Shown here piece after piece: positions 34,544-42,623 of a DNA stretch of 64,000 nt. Position numbers and translations under genes: made by a program. The stretch lies in the NCBI RefSeq assembly GCF_013401555.1, contig NZ_CP058552.1, positions 6,758,001-6,822,000 on the forward strand. Direction: 5' to 3'. The notes beneath the pieces were generated by a model. That model made no database searches. It worked only from the letters and a program-made list of their open reading frames with translations, and was not told the origin of the DNA. Source of the DNA: Paenibacillus sp. E222 (lineage in GTDB: Bacteria; Bacillota; Bacilli; Paenibacillales; Paenibacillaceae). Each line of letters begins with the position of its first letter. Position 1 is the first letter of the stretch.

Positions 34544-35563
34544 TTAATATACAAATCTGCGCTGCGCCCAATAGCTGAACACAAAGATCGACACTTCTGT
34601 TAACAGCTTGGCTGCAATCAGCGGGATTATCAATTTTTCATTGTAGAAGTACAACAATCCGTAATTTAATAACAGCACGAGAATGACCAATGAGAAGTAT
34701 TTCGGTAAAGACTGACGGACTCTGGACGTTTTTCCAGCTGAAAATACATATTTCCGATTAATCGTATAGTTGAAGATGGAGCTGCACAGTCTCGCTGCAA
34801 CGACCGATAAGAACAGATTATGCGTGAAGTACTGGATCACGAACAGTAAGCCAAAATCGATCAAGGCCGATAACACCGAAGACGTACTGAACATCAGAAT
34901 CGGCATATAAATGCGGAATGAATCCACCAGTGGGCGAAAATGAGAAGATTTGTTATGATCCAGATAGACCGTATCTATAAACTCCTCTGTGATCTCATAC
35001 CCTTCTTTATGCGCTGTTAGCAGCATGTTCATTTCGTATTCAAACCGTTCCCCCGGTATCTGGCACAACCAGTCCAGCATCGAGTACGGAAAACCTCGCA
35101 GGCCTGTCTGTGTATCATATACTTTCGTACCTGTCGTGAGAGAAAAGACGCCTCGTGTGACTGTGTTGCCAAAACGACTGCGCGCTGGAATGGTTCCACT
35201 GAAACGACGGCTACCCAGTACAATCCCCGGAGTCGTTTGCTCCAATAATACATCAAAGATGCGTTTGATATCATGCGGCAGATGTTGGCCGTCACTGTCT
35301 GCGCACACAATACCGCCCTGTGGGCCATGTTCCTTGATATGTTGGAATCCTGTCTTGAGCGCACGCCCCTTGCCCAGATTCACCGTATGTGTCAGGATTG
35401 TACATCCATAAGCTTCTGCCGTCTCGAAAATCCCCCTGTAACCTGGCCCGCTACCATCATCTACAATGACAATGGGTCCTAACTGAAACGTCTGCAACTG
35501 TAACACGAGATTCAATAAACGAACATCCGGTTCGTAGGATGGAATTAATATGGTCATGATCAT
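34544..35563 (-). CDS. GT2 glycosyltransferase fused to a GtrA-like domain
   Basis: The 339-residue protein joins a GT2 domain (about residues 1-215: I-V-D-D-G-S-G, then A-D-S-D-G-Q-H-L-P, then D-T-Q-T-G-L-R-G-F) to a four-helix GtrA domain (about 220-339). The GT2 part resembles dolichol-phosphate-mannose synthases, which charge polyprenyl phosphate with a sugar; GtrA proteins move or assist such lipid-linked sugars. Having both in one chain suggests coupled synthesis and flipping. It overlaps the upstream gene by four bases. Confidence 0.87.
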   Translation of the reverse strand: MIMTILIPSYEPDVRLLNLVLQLQTFQLGPIVIVDDGSGPGYRGIFETAEAYGCTILTHTVNLGKGRALKTGFQHIKEHGPQGGIVCADSDGQHLPHDIKRIFDVLLEQTTPGIVLGSRRFSGTIPARSRFGNTVTRGVFSLTTGTKVYDTQTGLRGFPYSMLDWLCQIPGERFEYEMNMLLTAHKEGYEITEEFIDTVYLDHNKSSHFRPLVDSFRIYMPILMFSTSSVLSALIDFGLLFVIQYFTHNLFLSVVAARLCSSIFNYTINRKYVFSAGKTSRVRQSLPKYFSLVILVLLLNYGLLYFYNEKLIIPLIAAKLLTEVSIFVFSYWAQRRFVY

Positions 35564-36546
35564 TGTCCCTCTTTCAGATAAAGGATGTCACTTACGCCGC
35601 GTTCCTGGTTTCTCCCCAGCGGATTATTAACAACCCGGCCCATGAAATACATTGTGGATGAACCGCCGCCGTCCAGATTGTAGGCTTCCGTTGCTCCAAG
35701 ACCTTTCATGACATCGGCAAGCTCTGCCAGCGTCATGCCTCGGCTGTCATCCTGCCGTCCGTCCACCACAACAAATACATAGTGATTTGGGGCGATCATG
35801 CCGATGGCTGTTCTCGGATTGGCATCCTGGATCGACCGGTTGCCAAAGTTGTTATCGATTTTCACACTGCTGAAGTCACTTACAATCTCACCGTCCTGAA
35901 TCAGAATGGGCCCAAAAGATAACGTATTGGTCGCACCTTCCGCCAGCAGTTCCGATGAGGATATTTCCGTCTCGTTATACGTCTTCATCGTACCGTCACT
36001 GAGCAATGCCATCGCATCACGCACCGGATCATCCCGATATACCGTACCATTGCGGATAATTACGCCATCATCGCGGAAGCCGTAGTAGTCACCATTGATC
36101 GCAAAGATGGCGTTGTTAGCGGCTGCTATCTCTGAAGTGTTCTCGGTAATATTCGTGCCAAAGCTGTTATCTGCCAGAGCCGTTCGCAGGCTGCTCGCAT
36201 CTGTCAGCTGTACATCTGCGACGTAATACGTGATCTGATCTGAGCCAGAGCCCGTCTGCACCTTGTCGATCTTGACCTGCATGTCATCGCTGGAATAGTT
36301 CCAGTCATCTGACGTTGCATTCACTTCAGTCGCCGGAGTTGAAGTATCGCTGGAGGTGCTGGTTGCTGATGTATTGTCATCCGCTACAACTACCTGCACA
36401 TGCCGGATTAAATAGCGATCTGCCAGGCTGTATATCACGGTACCAAGGCCTAGCACAATAACAAGGGTGATCATCAGCCATTTGCGCCTTGGTTTTGCCT
36501 TTTTATATGGGTCGTTCTCGTTGGTTTTTGGATAGATCTTCATCAT
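35560..36546 (-). CDS. Phosphodiester glycosidase (NAGPA) family exported protein
   Basis: The 328-residue protein has a cytoplasmic basic start, one membrane anchor (about residues 23-45), a Ser/Thr/Asp-rich linker (55-90) and a NAGPA domain with F-A-I-N-G-D-Y-Y-G-F, N-P-R-T-A-I-G and N-L-D-G-G-G-S-S-T-M. NAGPA enzymes remove sugar-1-phosphodiester groups, here presumably from cell-wall or exopolysaccharide polymers. It is cotranslated with the GT2-GtrA gene (ATGA). Confidence 0.87.
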   Translation of the reverse strand: MMKIYPKTNENDPYKKAKPRRKWLMITLVIVLGLGTVIYSLADRYLIRHVQVVVADDNTSATSTSSDTSTPATEVNATSDDWNYSSDDMQVKIDKVQTGSGSDQITYYVADVQLTDASSLRTALADNSFGTNITENTSEIAAANNAIFAINGDYYGFRDDGVIIRNGTVYRDDPVRDAMALLSDGTMKTYNETEISSSELLAEGATNTLSFGPILIQDGEIVSDFSSVKIDNNFGNRSIQDANPRTAIGMIAPNHYVFVVVDGRQDDSRGMTLAELADVMKGLGATEAYNLDGGGSSTMYFMGRVVNNPLGRNQERGVSDILYLKEGQ

Positions 36547-36635
36547 GTGAAGTTCACCTCTTCATCTAAGTTCTTAAGGCTCATCATAGGCTGGATAGCT
36601 TAAATGAATCTGAAACAGGCTGAACGCAAAGAAAG

Positions 36636-36674
36636 AAGGTCATCCATTCCCCCGAGAGGAAATCAGACAACCTT
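36636..36674 (-). terminator. Probable terminator after the radical SAM gene
   Basis: AAGGT at 36636-36640 pairs with ACCTT at 36670-36674 with an inner ATTCC/GGAAA pair; T-rich sequence follows on the minus strand. Confidence 0.55.
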
Positions 36675-36762
36675 CCATATAAGTGATAATGATGGATCTC
36701 AATCTATATATGTACCCCAAATAGGGACAAGTACGATGCTAAAAAGCTTTCTATAAACGTGA

Positions 36763-37719
36763 CTATTCACTTGCAAAGAGAGCATCGTATGCAGGGCAGG
36801 GTTTCTTTTCTAGATAATCCGTTAACGCTTGTGGCTGCTTGGTATAAATATCCTTCAAAGACGTACCCGTATATATATTACCGATCACGACTGGGTGGCA
36901 TAACTCACAGATGAGAATATCTCCATTGCCGTGCAAATGCAGCTGCTTCGTCCCATCCACACAATTGGAGAAATACACACCCGATTGTTCTCGTAATCCC
37001 AATTGCTCCGCGAAACGATCCATACAGGTAAAATATAATGTCGTATCTTCTTTCTTGTGCTTGATCAGATCGTTTACGGAGTGGATGAGTGATTCTTTGG
37101 AAGCAATCTGGCTCCATTGACTATGTGGCATCACGATACTGTTCTGGATCTCATGGATGCGCACACCCAGTTCATAGACTTTATCGCTAATAGCCTGCAT
37201 GTTGGCTTGGGTGCCTTCAAATAGCAGCGTCTCCAAGACGGTCTCCAGCCCTGCTTCAGTACAAAGACGAATGTTGTGCTCCAATCGCTCATACATGCGG
37301 GGATGTACACGGTAATACGCAGCATATGCATCCCGATCTGTATAGTTGAACGAAATATGAATATTGGACAAGCCTGCATCCCGCAAAGCATGAATTCGTT
37401 CTTCCGTTAGCAAGCTGGCATTGGTATTTAATTGCGTGTCGATGCCATGTTCCCCGCAATACGTCACAATCTCCAGGCAATCCTGAACTTTCAGAGTCAC
37501 CTCTCCCCCGGACAAACGCACCCGCTTGAGCCGCGGAAGCTCACGGATGATTCGGATGACCTCTTGACCACTTATGCACTGCCCATCGTCCCGATTGTAG
37601 GCGCAGCAATAGTCGCATTTGTAATTGCAATTGGAGGTCACGCCGACCTCCAGTCCTTCCAGTTCATATACGCCGGGTGTTTCAAGCTCAAGTGATTTAT
37701 ATCTATTTTTCGCTGTCAA
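36763..37719 (-). CDS. Radical SAM protein (MoaA-like)
   Basis: A 318-residue radical SAM enzyme. The 4Fe-4S motif C31-N-Y-K-C35-D-Y-C38 is followed by a further cysteine, then R-L-S-G-G-E-V-T for SAM binding and N-T-N-A-S. The C-terminal part has C-V-D-G-T-K-Q-L-H-L-H-G-N-G-D-I-L-I-C-E-L-C, a SPASM/twitch-like cluster region. It resembles MoaA-type and peptide-modifying enzymes. No small precursor peptide gene was seen beside it. Confidence 0.85.
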   Translation of the reverse strand: MTAKNRYKSLELETPGVYELEGLEVGVTSNCNYKCDYCCAYNRDDGQCISGQEVIRIIRELPRLKRVRLSGGEVTLKVQDCLEIVTYCGEHGIDTQLNTNASLLTEERIHALRDAGLSNIHISFNYTDRDAYAAYYRVHPRMYERLEHNIRLCTEAGLETVLETLLFEGTQANMQAISDKVYELGVRIHEIQNSIVMPHSQWSQIASKESLIHSVNDLIKHKKEDTTLYFTCMDRFAEQLGLREQSGVYFSNCVDGTKQLHLHGNGDILICELCHPVVIGNIYTGTSLKDIYTKQPQALTDYLEKKPCPAYDALFASE

Positions 37720-37824
37720 TTCGATGTACCTCCCGATTCCTTATCCATGTTTTTTCAACTTGGAGATTATAGCGAATCTCGGTCGATGCCCGATATGACA
37801 TTATGTACGTTAGGAATCATATCA

Positions 37825-38394
37825 TCATTTGAAATCATAATCGGATCGAATAATCGCATACATTTTCAAATCCTGCATTTCGTTTTTAATTTTCATATAC
37901 TTCCGTAAAAGCCCTTCGAATTTCATGCCTGTCTTTTCCATGACCTTTGCGGACCCGATGTTACCCACCAGACATTTAGCCTGAATTCGTTCCAACCCGA
38001 TGTCTTCAAATCCAAATTGAACGATTCGGCTAACCGCTTCCGTCATGATTCCTCGACCCCAGTACTCATTGGATAATACATAACCTAATTCCACCCTCAT
38101 ACTGTTGCTGTCGCACCCCAGATAATTGCAGCTGCCAATCAACTTCTTCGTTTGTTTATCCTCAATCCCCCATGGCCCCAGCTTATCCACCTCATATCGA
38201 CTCATGACAAAATCAATAAAGGCTTTCGTATCCTCCTTGCTCTGATGTGCGTCCCAAGTTGTGTACTCCGATACAGCAGGAATCGCGCAATAACGGTACA
38301 TGTCATCCAGATCAGCATAGGTAATCGGCCTAAGCAGCGTTCGTTCAGTTTCCAATATCGGAAATGGGTCAAAATAACTTTCAATGGACTTCAT
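37825..38394 (-). CDS. GNAT acetyltransferase, RimJ/RimL type
   Basis: The 189-residue protein starts with L-E-T-E-R-T-L-L-R-P-I and has R-V-E-L-G-Y-V-L followed by Y-W-G-R-G-I-M-T-E-A for acetyl-CoA near residue 108, then V-G-N-I-G-S-A-K-V-M-E-K-T-G-M. This is the standard RimJ/RimL layout. It stands between the radical SAM gene and a small membrane-protein gene with no overlap. Confidence 0.87.
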   Translation of the reverse strand: MKSIESYFDPFPILETERTLLRPITYADLDDMYRYCAIPAVSEYTTWDAHQSKEDTKAFIDFVMSRYEVDKLGPWGIEDKQTKKLIGSCNYLGCDSNSMRVELGYVLSNEYWGRGIMTEAVSRIVQFGFEDIGLERIQAKCLVGNIGSAKVMEKTGMKFEGLLRKYMKIKNEMQDLKMYAIIRSDYDFK

Positions 38395-38461
38395 ATGTAT
38401 GCCTCCTCGACTTATTCAAATTGTTTTACGACCGTTATTGATAAGGAATCACACTATCCAG

Positions 38462-38770
38462 TTATTCTGTTTTGTTCTGGCTTTCAGCTTCTTGATCTAC
38501 AGTTTCATAACTCACAAATCGCTTGAGTCTTTCTCTGGTTTTGGAGCTGATTGCTTCATATTCCGCCCATACTAAATAGAACAGGCCCAGGATTAAAGCA
38601 GCTATACTCCAACTTTGCGGAGCGGTACCAATATAATTTAGCATGCCTTGAAACAAGTCCGAATCCCACGAAGTTACTCCAGAACCAAAAATGGCAGCAC
38701 TCAAATATCGAACACTGTACAGTAGGGCCGCTATGACCAGCAGCAGTGTCCCCGTAGTTCTACGACTCAC
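38462..38770 (-). CDS. Small two-TM membrane protein (102 aa)
   Basis: I start at GTG 38768-38770 because AAGGGGGG lies upstream; the frame is open for 39 more codons that overlap pdxH. The product has membrane helices at about residues 6-30 and 53-72, with a short outer loop (G-S-G-V-T-S-W-D-S-D) and a charged cytoplasmic tail. Function unknown. It follows pdxH by 22 bases. Confidence 0.65.
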   Translation of the reverse strand: MSRRTTGTLLLVIAALLYSVRYLSAAIFGSGVTSWDSDLFQGMLNYIGTAPQSWSIAALILGLFYLVWAEYEAISSKTRERLKRFVSYETVDQEAESQNKTE

Positions 38771-38792
38771 ACAATTTCCCCCCTTTATAAAA

Positions 38793-39449
38793 TCAAGGCC
38801 ATAACCTCTGGCACTTCCATTGACCTTGCTGCAGAACATATTGGATTCGCACATGCTTTCGCTCCGGGTCTCCCTGCCAGAACTCAACTTCCTTTGCGTT
38901 CACGGCGTACAGTCTCCAATTCGGTGTAATGACATCAGGATCTCGGCTGATCCGCTCTTTCTGAGCGGCAATGGCGTGTTCCAATTCCTCCTCACTCTCC
39001 AGCTCCTGACTCTGTCGTCCTGTCATCGCAACTGCGCGTGCCCCTGCCGATCTTTTCCGAAAATCCGCTGCACCTGCTTCCTCGCCCATATCCACGGCTT
39101 CTCCCCTTATGCGAATCTGTCTGCCCAATGCAGGCCAGTAAAAGGTCAGTGCCACACGCGGATTGCTCTCCAACTGCTGTCCTTTTCGACTCTCCGAGCC
39201 AGATGCAAAATAAAAAGCTTCGTCAACTACGTCTTTCAAAATCAATACTCGTGCATCTGGAAAACCGTTCGAGTCCACTGTCGAAATCGTCATCGCGTGA
39301 GGTTCTTTCACACCTTATTCTATAGCCAGTCTCAGCCATTCCAGAAAAAGATCCCCTGGTCGATCCGGTAACTTCTCGGTATTCCAAGCTGGAAAAGGTC
39401 CAGACAAGGACTTCAACCCACGCAGCAAATCACTCGGTTTATCACTCAC
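38793..39449 (-). pseudogene. pdxH: pdxH-like pyridoxamine 5'-phosphate oxidase interrupted by a stop codon
   Basis: Read from the GTG at 39447-39449, behind AAGGAGG, the frame gives the PdxH N terminus (P-A-W-N-T-E-K-L-P-D-R-P-G-D-L-F-L-E-W-L) and meets TAA at 39315-39317. The same frame then continues with G-V-K-E-P-H-A-M-T-I-S-T-V-D and the whole FMN domain to a normal end; the total is 218 codons, the usual PdxH length. A single C-to-T change in a CAA codon would explain it. The downstream part could be translated from the GTG at 39309-39311, but its N terminus would be lost. Confidence 0.8.
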
Positions 39450-39528
39450 ATCGGCAACCTCCTTAGACTTCCATTTCATTCCATTGTAGCGTAATAGGCC
39501 ATTTTCTCAACTATTTGTTTTGAAATGA

Positions 39529-39558
39529 TTGATATGTTCAATCTATTTTCACTGATAA
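39529..39558 (+). promoter_or_regulatory. Possible promoter of the leader/GNAT transcript
   Basis: TTGATA at 39529-39534 and TGATAA at 39553-39558, spaced by 18 bases, resemble a SigA promoter and would give a leader of about 165 bases before the GNAT start. The match is moderate. Confidence 0.4.
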
Positions 39559-39630
39559 AAGAAGGATATATTAACAAAATAGCAAATAACCTACATTAGA
39601 ATTTTTTCATTTCGAAAGGAGTGATGTGGT

Positions 39631-39678
39631 ATGAAGAATAACCATGTTGCAATGATTTTTAGGAAGGATACGAAGTAA
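39631..39678 (+). CDS. Putative 15-residue leader peptide
   Basis: An ATG behind AAAGGAGTGATG opens a 15-codon frame encoding M-K-N-N-H-V-A-M-I-F-R-K-D-T-K and stopping at 39676-39678. It ends one base before an eight-base-pair hairpin and 49 bases before the GNAT start. The good ribosome site, tiny size and position match leader peptides of translation-attenuated resistance genes such as erm and cat. Whether it is translated is not shown. Confidence 0.5.
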   Translation: MKNNHVAMIFRKDTK

Positions 39679-39679
39679 C

Positions 39680-39724
39680 CGCAGAGGATAAATTCCTCTG
39701 CGAAGTAAAATTTGGGAGGAATTT
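39680..39724 (+). promoter_or_regulatory. Two mutually exclusive hairpins, one hiding the GNAT ribosome site
   Basis: Hairpin 1: CGCAGAGG (39680-39687) pairs with CCTCTGCG (39695-39702). Hairpin 2: AAATTCCTC (39690-39698) pairs with GAGGAATTT (39716-39724), which covers the GGGAGGA ribosome site of the GNAT gene. Because 39695-39698 is used in both, only one can form. Hairpin 1 leaves the gene open, hairpin 2 closes it. A ribosome at the leader stop would cover segment 1 and favour closure. This is a structural prediction by eye. Confidence 0.6.
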
Positions 39725-39727
39725 TGT

Positions 39728-40174
39728 ATGGTAATTGTATTAAAGCCAGTGTCTAATGAAAATTGGTATGAATGTACCCAGCTTAAAGTTAAGCCAGAAC
39801 AGCTTCATATCTTTCCTGCACCTGTCGTTTATTGGATTACTGAATCTAAATATGTTAATGATTTTGAATTACGTGCTATTTACTCGGAAGAGGTTTTAGT
39901 CGGTTTTCTCGTATTCTGTGCGAACCCAGACAAGGATGATAACTACTGGATTCCTGCCATAATGATTGACGAGAAGCATCAAGGAAAAGGTTATGGCAAG
40001 GCAGCAATGAAAACTTTGATTCAGCTTATGAGTATTTCAAATTGCACAAGAATAATGATTGGACACCGACCAGACAATCGAATTGCTGGAGAGCTGTATG
40101 AATCTTTAGGGTTTATGAAAGTGAGTGAAGAACTAATAGACGATGAAATCGTACGTCTGCTTCAAATCGGTTAA
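39728..40174 (+). CDS. GNAT acetyltransferase (BltD-like), attenuator-controlled candidate
   Basis: The 148-residue GNAT has I-D-E-K-H-Q-G-K-G-Y-G-K-A-A near residue 85 for acetyl-CoA and R-P-D-N-R-I-A-G-E-L-Y-E-S-L-G-F near the end. Its length and layout recall spermine/spermidine acetyltransferase BltD. It is the only GNAT on the plus strand and the only one with a structured leader and leader peptide, so it may be induced by a drug or metabolite that slows translation. A terminator follows. Confidence 0.85.
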   Translation: MVIVLKPVSNENWYECTQLKVKPEQLHIFPAPVVYWITESKYVNDFELRAIYSEEVLVGFLVFCANPDKDDNYWIPAIMIDEKHQGKGYGKAAMKTLIQLMSISNCTRIMIGHRPDNRIAGELYESLGFMKVSEELIDDEIVRLLQIG

Positions 40175-40185
40175 ATAATGTATAT

Positions 40186-40215
40186 AAAGACTGACGGCAC
40201 CTGTCGGCAGTCTTT
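40186..40215. terminator. Terminator between the converging GNAT and phosphatase genes
   Basis: AAAGACTG at 40186-40193 pairs with CAGTCTTT at 40208-40215 (inner CGG/CCG pairing), with T-rich flanks on both strands. Confidence 0.75.
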
Positions 40216-40231
40216 ATTGTCACAGAAAAAA

Positions 40232-40846
40232 TTAACCTAGATGACTCATCATATTCATGCTGCTAAACTCCCAACCATTTAATCCTTTTTCAACCGTATG
40301 AACACTGGTATTCCCGATAGAATGGAACCCCGATGTATTAGTCCAATTTTGGTTTCCTAGTAGATAATAAAGGATGTTGATTACTCCGCCGTGCGTGACC
40401 AGTAGAACATTGGATTTGATCTTTTGCTCCTCTATACTCTGGCATAAATCTCGAAAGGATGTACATATTCTGTTATAAAAATCCCGAGGACTTTCTCCTC
40501 CTGGAAACGGGGCATCCATTCCAAGAGTGTTAAAATAAACTCCTGCATATTTCACTTCAGCTTCCTTGTTTGGCATGCCAGCCAAATCTCCGTTATTCAT
40601 TTCTCTCCAGTCTTTCAGGTAATCCCCTTTGATGTTAAGCCTTTTTTCAAGCTCTTTTGCAGTCTGAACTGCACGCGGAAGATCACTACTAATCACCGTG
40701 TTTATGTTATATTGCTCTAAATGATGGTGCAGGTAGTCTCCGAGTCTCTCCGATTGAGTCATACCTTCTTCAATGAGCCCTCGCTGACTCCAGCCACCTC
40801 TGTAGCCCTCCTCATCCATCCCGTGTCTTACTAAGAAAATCTTCAA
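40232..40846 (-). CDS. Histidine phosphatase family protein
   Basis: A 204-residue phosphoglycerate-mutase-like enzyme: R7-H8-G9 after M-K-I-F-L-V, S-S-D-L-P-R-A-V-Q-T, P-G-G-E-S for the phosphate pocket, and the second histidine in L-V-T-H-G-G-V. It starts with TTG (40844-40846) behind AGGAGGAG. The layout suits a cobalamin- or sugar-phosphate phosphatase; no substrate call is safe. Confidence 0.87.
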   Translation of the reverse strand: MKIFLVRHGMDEEGYRGGWSQRGLIEEGMTQSERLGDYLHHHLEQYNINTVISSDLPRAVQTAKELEKRLNIKGDYLKDWREMNNGDLAGMPNKEAEVKYAGVYFNTLGMDAPFPGGESPRDFYNRICTSFRDLCQSIEEQKIKSNVLLVTHGGVINILYYLLGNQNWTNTSGFHSIGNTSVHTVEKGLNGWEFSSMNMMSHLG

Positions 40847-40847
40847 T

Positions 40848-40979
40848 TTATCTCCTCCTTAATTTAGCAGCCAATCCCTTCCCCTTAGGTGGATTAATCT
40901 TATCCACATCTATATGCAGTTCATTTGGCCATTTTTTTGAATAATTGGATGATAACAACCCCGTCCTTAGATCTACCAT
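40848..40979 (-). CDS. Possible 43-aa basic peptide upstream of the phosphatase
   Basis: An open frame from ATG 40977-40979 to TAA 40848-40850, one base before the TTG of the phosphatase gene. It encodes M-V-D-L-R-T-G-L-L-S-S-N-Y-S-K-K-W-P … and a basic end K-L-R-R-R. The codons look plausible, but the ribosome site is weak, and the start lies inside an inverted repeat CCCCG…CGGGG (40959-40991). It may be a gene fragment. Confidence 0.3.
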   Translation of the reverse strand: MVDLRTGLLSSNYSKKWPNELHIDVDKINPPKGKGLAAKLRRR

Positions 40980-41312
40980 CTTAGGTCGGGGTGTATGTTT
41001 TTATCTGACAAACGTATTATGGACTCGTACTGATTTGATAAAGTATGGGGTCCATATCGAGGACCTACAACGGGTGATCATAATCAAATTGAGCTGACGT
41101 TAACATTTCCTCGCATAATATTTTACATAACCGTCTTATTATACAATGCAAAGAAGCCAAAACGATACCCATTTCACCAGTTCAAGTCACTTATCGATAA
41201 AAGAAAGCCTTCGCTATACTTACGCCGTGTTCGGCAGGGTATTCTTCCTGCATACTGTACTTAATTCGTGCAGATGGCACATCTGCACTAACGTTCAAGG
41301 AGGAATAATCCA
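40980..41312. other. Intergenic region with inverted repeats
   Basis: The 333 bases before the gene at 41313 hold no convincing gene. I see GGTCC-N7-GGACC at 41049-41065, the right arm of the CCCCG…CGGGG repeat ending at 40991, and a tight GTGCAGATG/CATCTGCAC hairpin with a three-base loop at 41268-41288, eleven bases before the AAGGAGG of the next gene. No known riboswitch was recognised. Confidence 0.5.
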
Positions 41313-42251
41313 ATGTCCAATCCCAAGATAAAACTTCTGCCCTTTGCAGAGATTTCAGCACATTTGGAAGGCTTCGATGTAGTTTCCACTCAGTGGGGCG
41401 GCGATGGTCGGGTCTATGTGCTGCTCATAAACCAAATTCCCGAAAGAAAACAAGGCATGTTTGTACAGACCAAACTAAACCAAACCTACACATACAAAGT
41501 TCTCATTGTGACGGAGCAATCCATTGAGGAAGTTGTTATTTGGGGGCAAACGTTCAATTATCATTACGTGCAACCATTACATGGTCACCTGCTGCTCGTC
41601 GGGGCGCGCTGCACGTATTATGGGAATGACAAGTATGACCTGAACGCCAAAGTGTGTGATCGGGAAGGAAACACGATTCGCGAGTTTCTGCTGGGAGACG
41701 GTATTCAGAGTGTGCAGGTGACCGAGAACGGGACCATTTGGACCAGCTACTTTGACGAGGGTGTATTCGGGAACAATGGGTGGAATAATCCGATTGGCTC
41801 ACAAGGACTGTTAGCCTGGGATATGCACGGTAACAAACTATACGAAGACCATACTGCCGATATTGCCGATTGTTACGCACTCAATGTGGTGAATGAACAG
41901 CAGGTATGGTTTTATTATTATACCGATTTTATGCTTGGCTGTGTTTCCGGCGGTACCCAGCAACCTAAAGTAACATTGGTAGATCCTAACCTATCCGGCT
42001 CCTCCGGTTTCTGTACGGATGGGTATCATTTTTTGTTCGATGCCGGGTATGGTAAACACGGGACGTTTGTTCTCAAGAAAATGGAGAAGCCCGGCATACT
42101 TACAAAAGGGCAGAAGATTGAGTTCGTGAATGAACAGAATAATCCCTTCAAGCAGGCACGTCAGGATTTTCGTCAGAACCGACTGCTCCTCAGTGAGGGA
42201 AATCTGTTGTATCAGGTGACGGTTGAGGAATTGGCTTCAGGTTTGGTTTAG
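41313..42251 (+). CDS. Conserved-looking hypothetical protein, possibly beta-propeller
   Basis: A soluble 312-residue protein with AAGGAGG upstream. It consists of repeated four-strand units with aromatic and glycine-rich turns (G-G-D-G-R-V-Y-V-L-L, T-E-N-G-T-I-W-T-S-Y-F-D-E-G-V-F-G, T-D-G-Y-H-F-L-F-D-A), as expected for a beta-propeller. No signal peptide or catalytic motif is seen. The hairpin just upstream may regulate it. Confidence 0.65.
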   Translation: MSNPKIKLLPFAEISAHLEGFDVVSTQWGGDGRVYVLLINQIPERKQGMFVQTKLNQTYTYKVLIVTEQSIEEVVIWGQTFNYHYVQPLHGHLLLVGARCTYYGNDKYDLNAKVCDREGNTIREFLLGDGIQSVQVTENGTIWTSYFDEGVFGNNGWNNPIGSQGLLAWDMHGNKLYEDHTADIADCYALNVVNEQQVWFYYYTDFMLGCVSGGTQQPKVTLVDPNLSGSSGFCTDGYHFLFDAGYGKHGTFVLKKMEKPGILTKGQKIEFVNEQNNPFKQARQDFRQNRLLLSEGNLLYQVTVEELASGLV

Positions 42252-42269
42252 GGAGATTAGATTAAGAGT

Positions 42270-42304
42270 GAAGAGGGTTATTTATTAAAAGATAATCCCT
42301 CTTC
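42270..42304. terminator. Possible terminator between converging genes
   Basis: GAAGAGGG at 42270-42277 pairs with CCCTCTTC at 42297-42304, overlapping the end of the minus-strand gene. T-tracts are weak. Confidence 0.4.
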
Positions 42305-42571
42305 TTCGAGTGCTTGTCGAAGTTTGGGGATCGCAGAAGGCCCAATCCCGTGCAGCTTCAGAATCTCTTTTTCTGTGTATTGCGAGAGTTTTTGCAACGT
42401 CGTAATTCCCTGATTCTCCAGTGCACGTCTAGCGGGTGCCGACAGCAATGAGAGAAATCCCTCTTTCGGTTTTCGTGCCTTCTCACAGACCGGACAGGTT
42501 GGACAATCGCTACTTTTGTAATAGGAATGCCCTTGTTCGCATGTTCTTAATGTTCCTTTATCGTTTACCAT
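42278..42571 (-). CDS. Zinc-ribbon plus RNA polymerase alpha-CTD-like HhH protein
   Basis: The 97-residue protein combines a cysteine set in the first 35 residues (C-E-Q-G-H and C-P-T-C-P-V-C) with a C-terminal helix-hairpin-helix of the kind found in the RNA polymerase alpha C-terminal domain: S-A-P-A-R-R-A-L-E-N-Q-G-I-T-T-L … L-H-G-I-G-P-S-A-I-P-K-L-R. It could bind nucleic acid. The ATG at 42569-42571 is chosen for its AAAGGTG site over the GTG three codons earlier. Confidence 0.78.
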   Translation of the reverse strand: MVNDKGTLRTCEQGHSYYKSSDCPTCPVCEKARKPKEGFLSLLSAPARRALENQGITTLQKLSQYTEKEILKLHGIGPSAIPKLRQALEEEGLSFNK

Positions 42572-42623
42572 GCAGCTCACACCTTTCCGTTTTATCGGAT
42601 AAAATTATCTCGGATCTCGGAGT

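Noticed and set aside
36763..37719. RiPP gene cluster around the radical SAM gene
   Set aside because: No precursor peptide, peptidase-transporter or second maturase beside it; flanks are a GNAT gene and the terminator of another operon.
40900..41065. Inverted repeats as ends of an insertion sequence
   Set aside because: No transposase, no target duplication and no second copy in the window.
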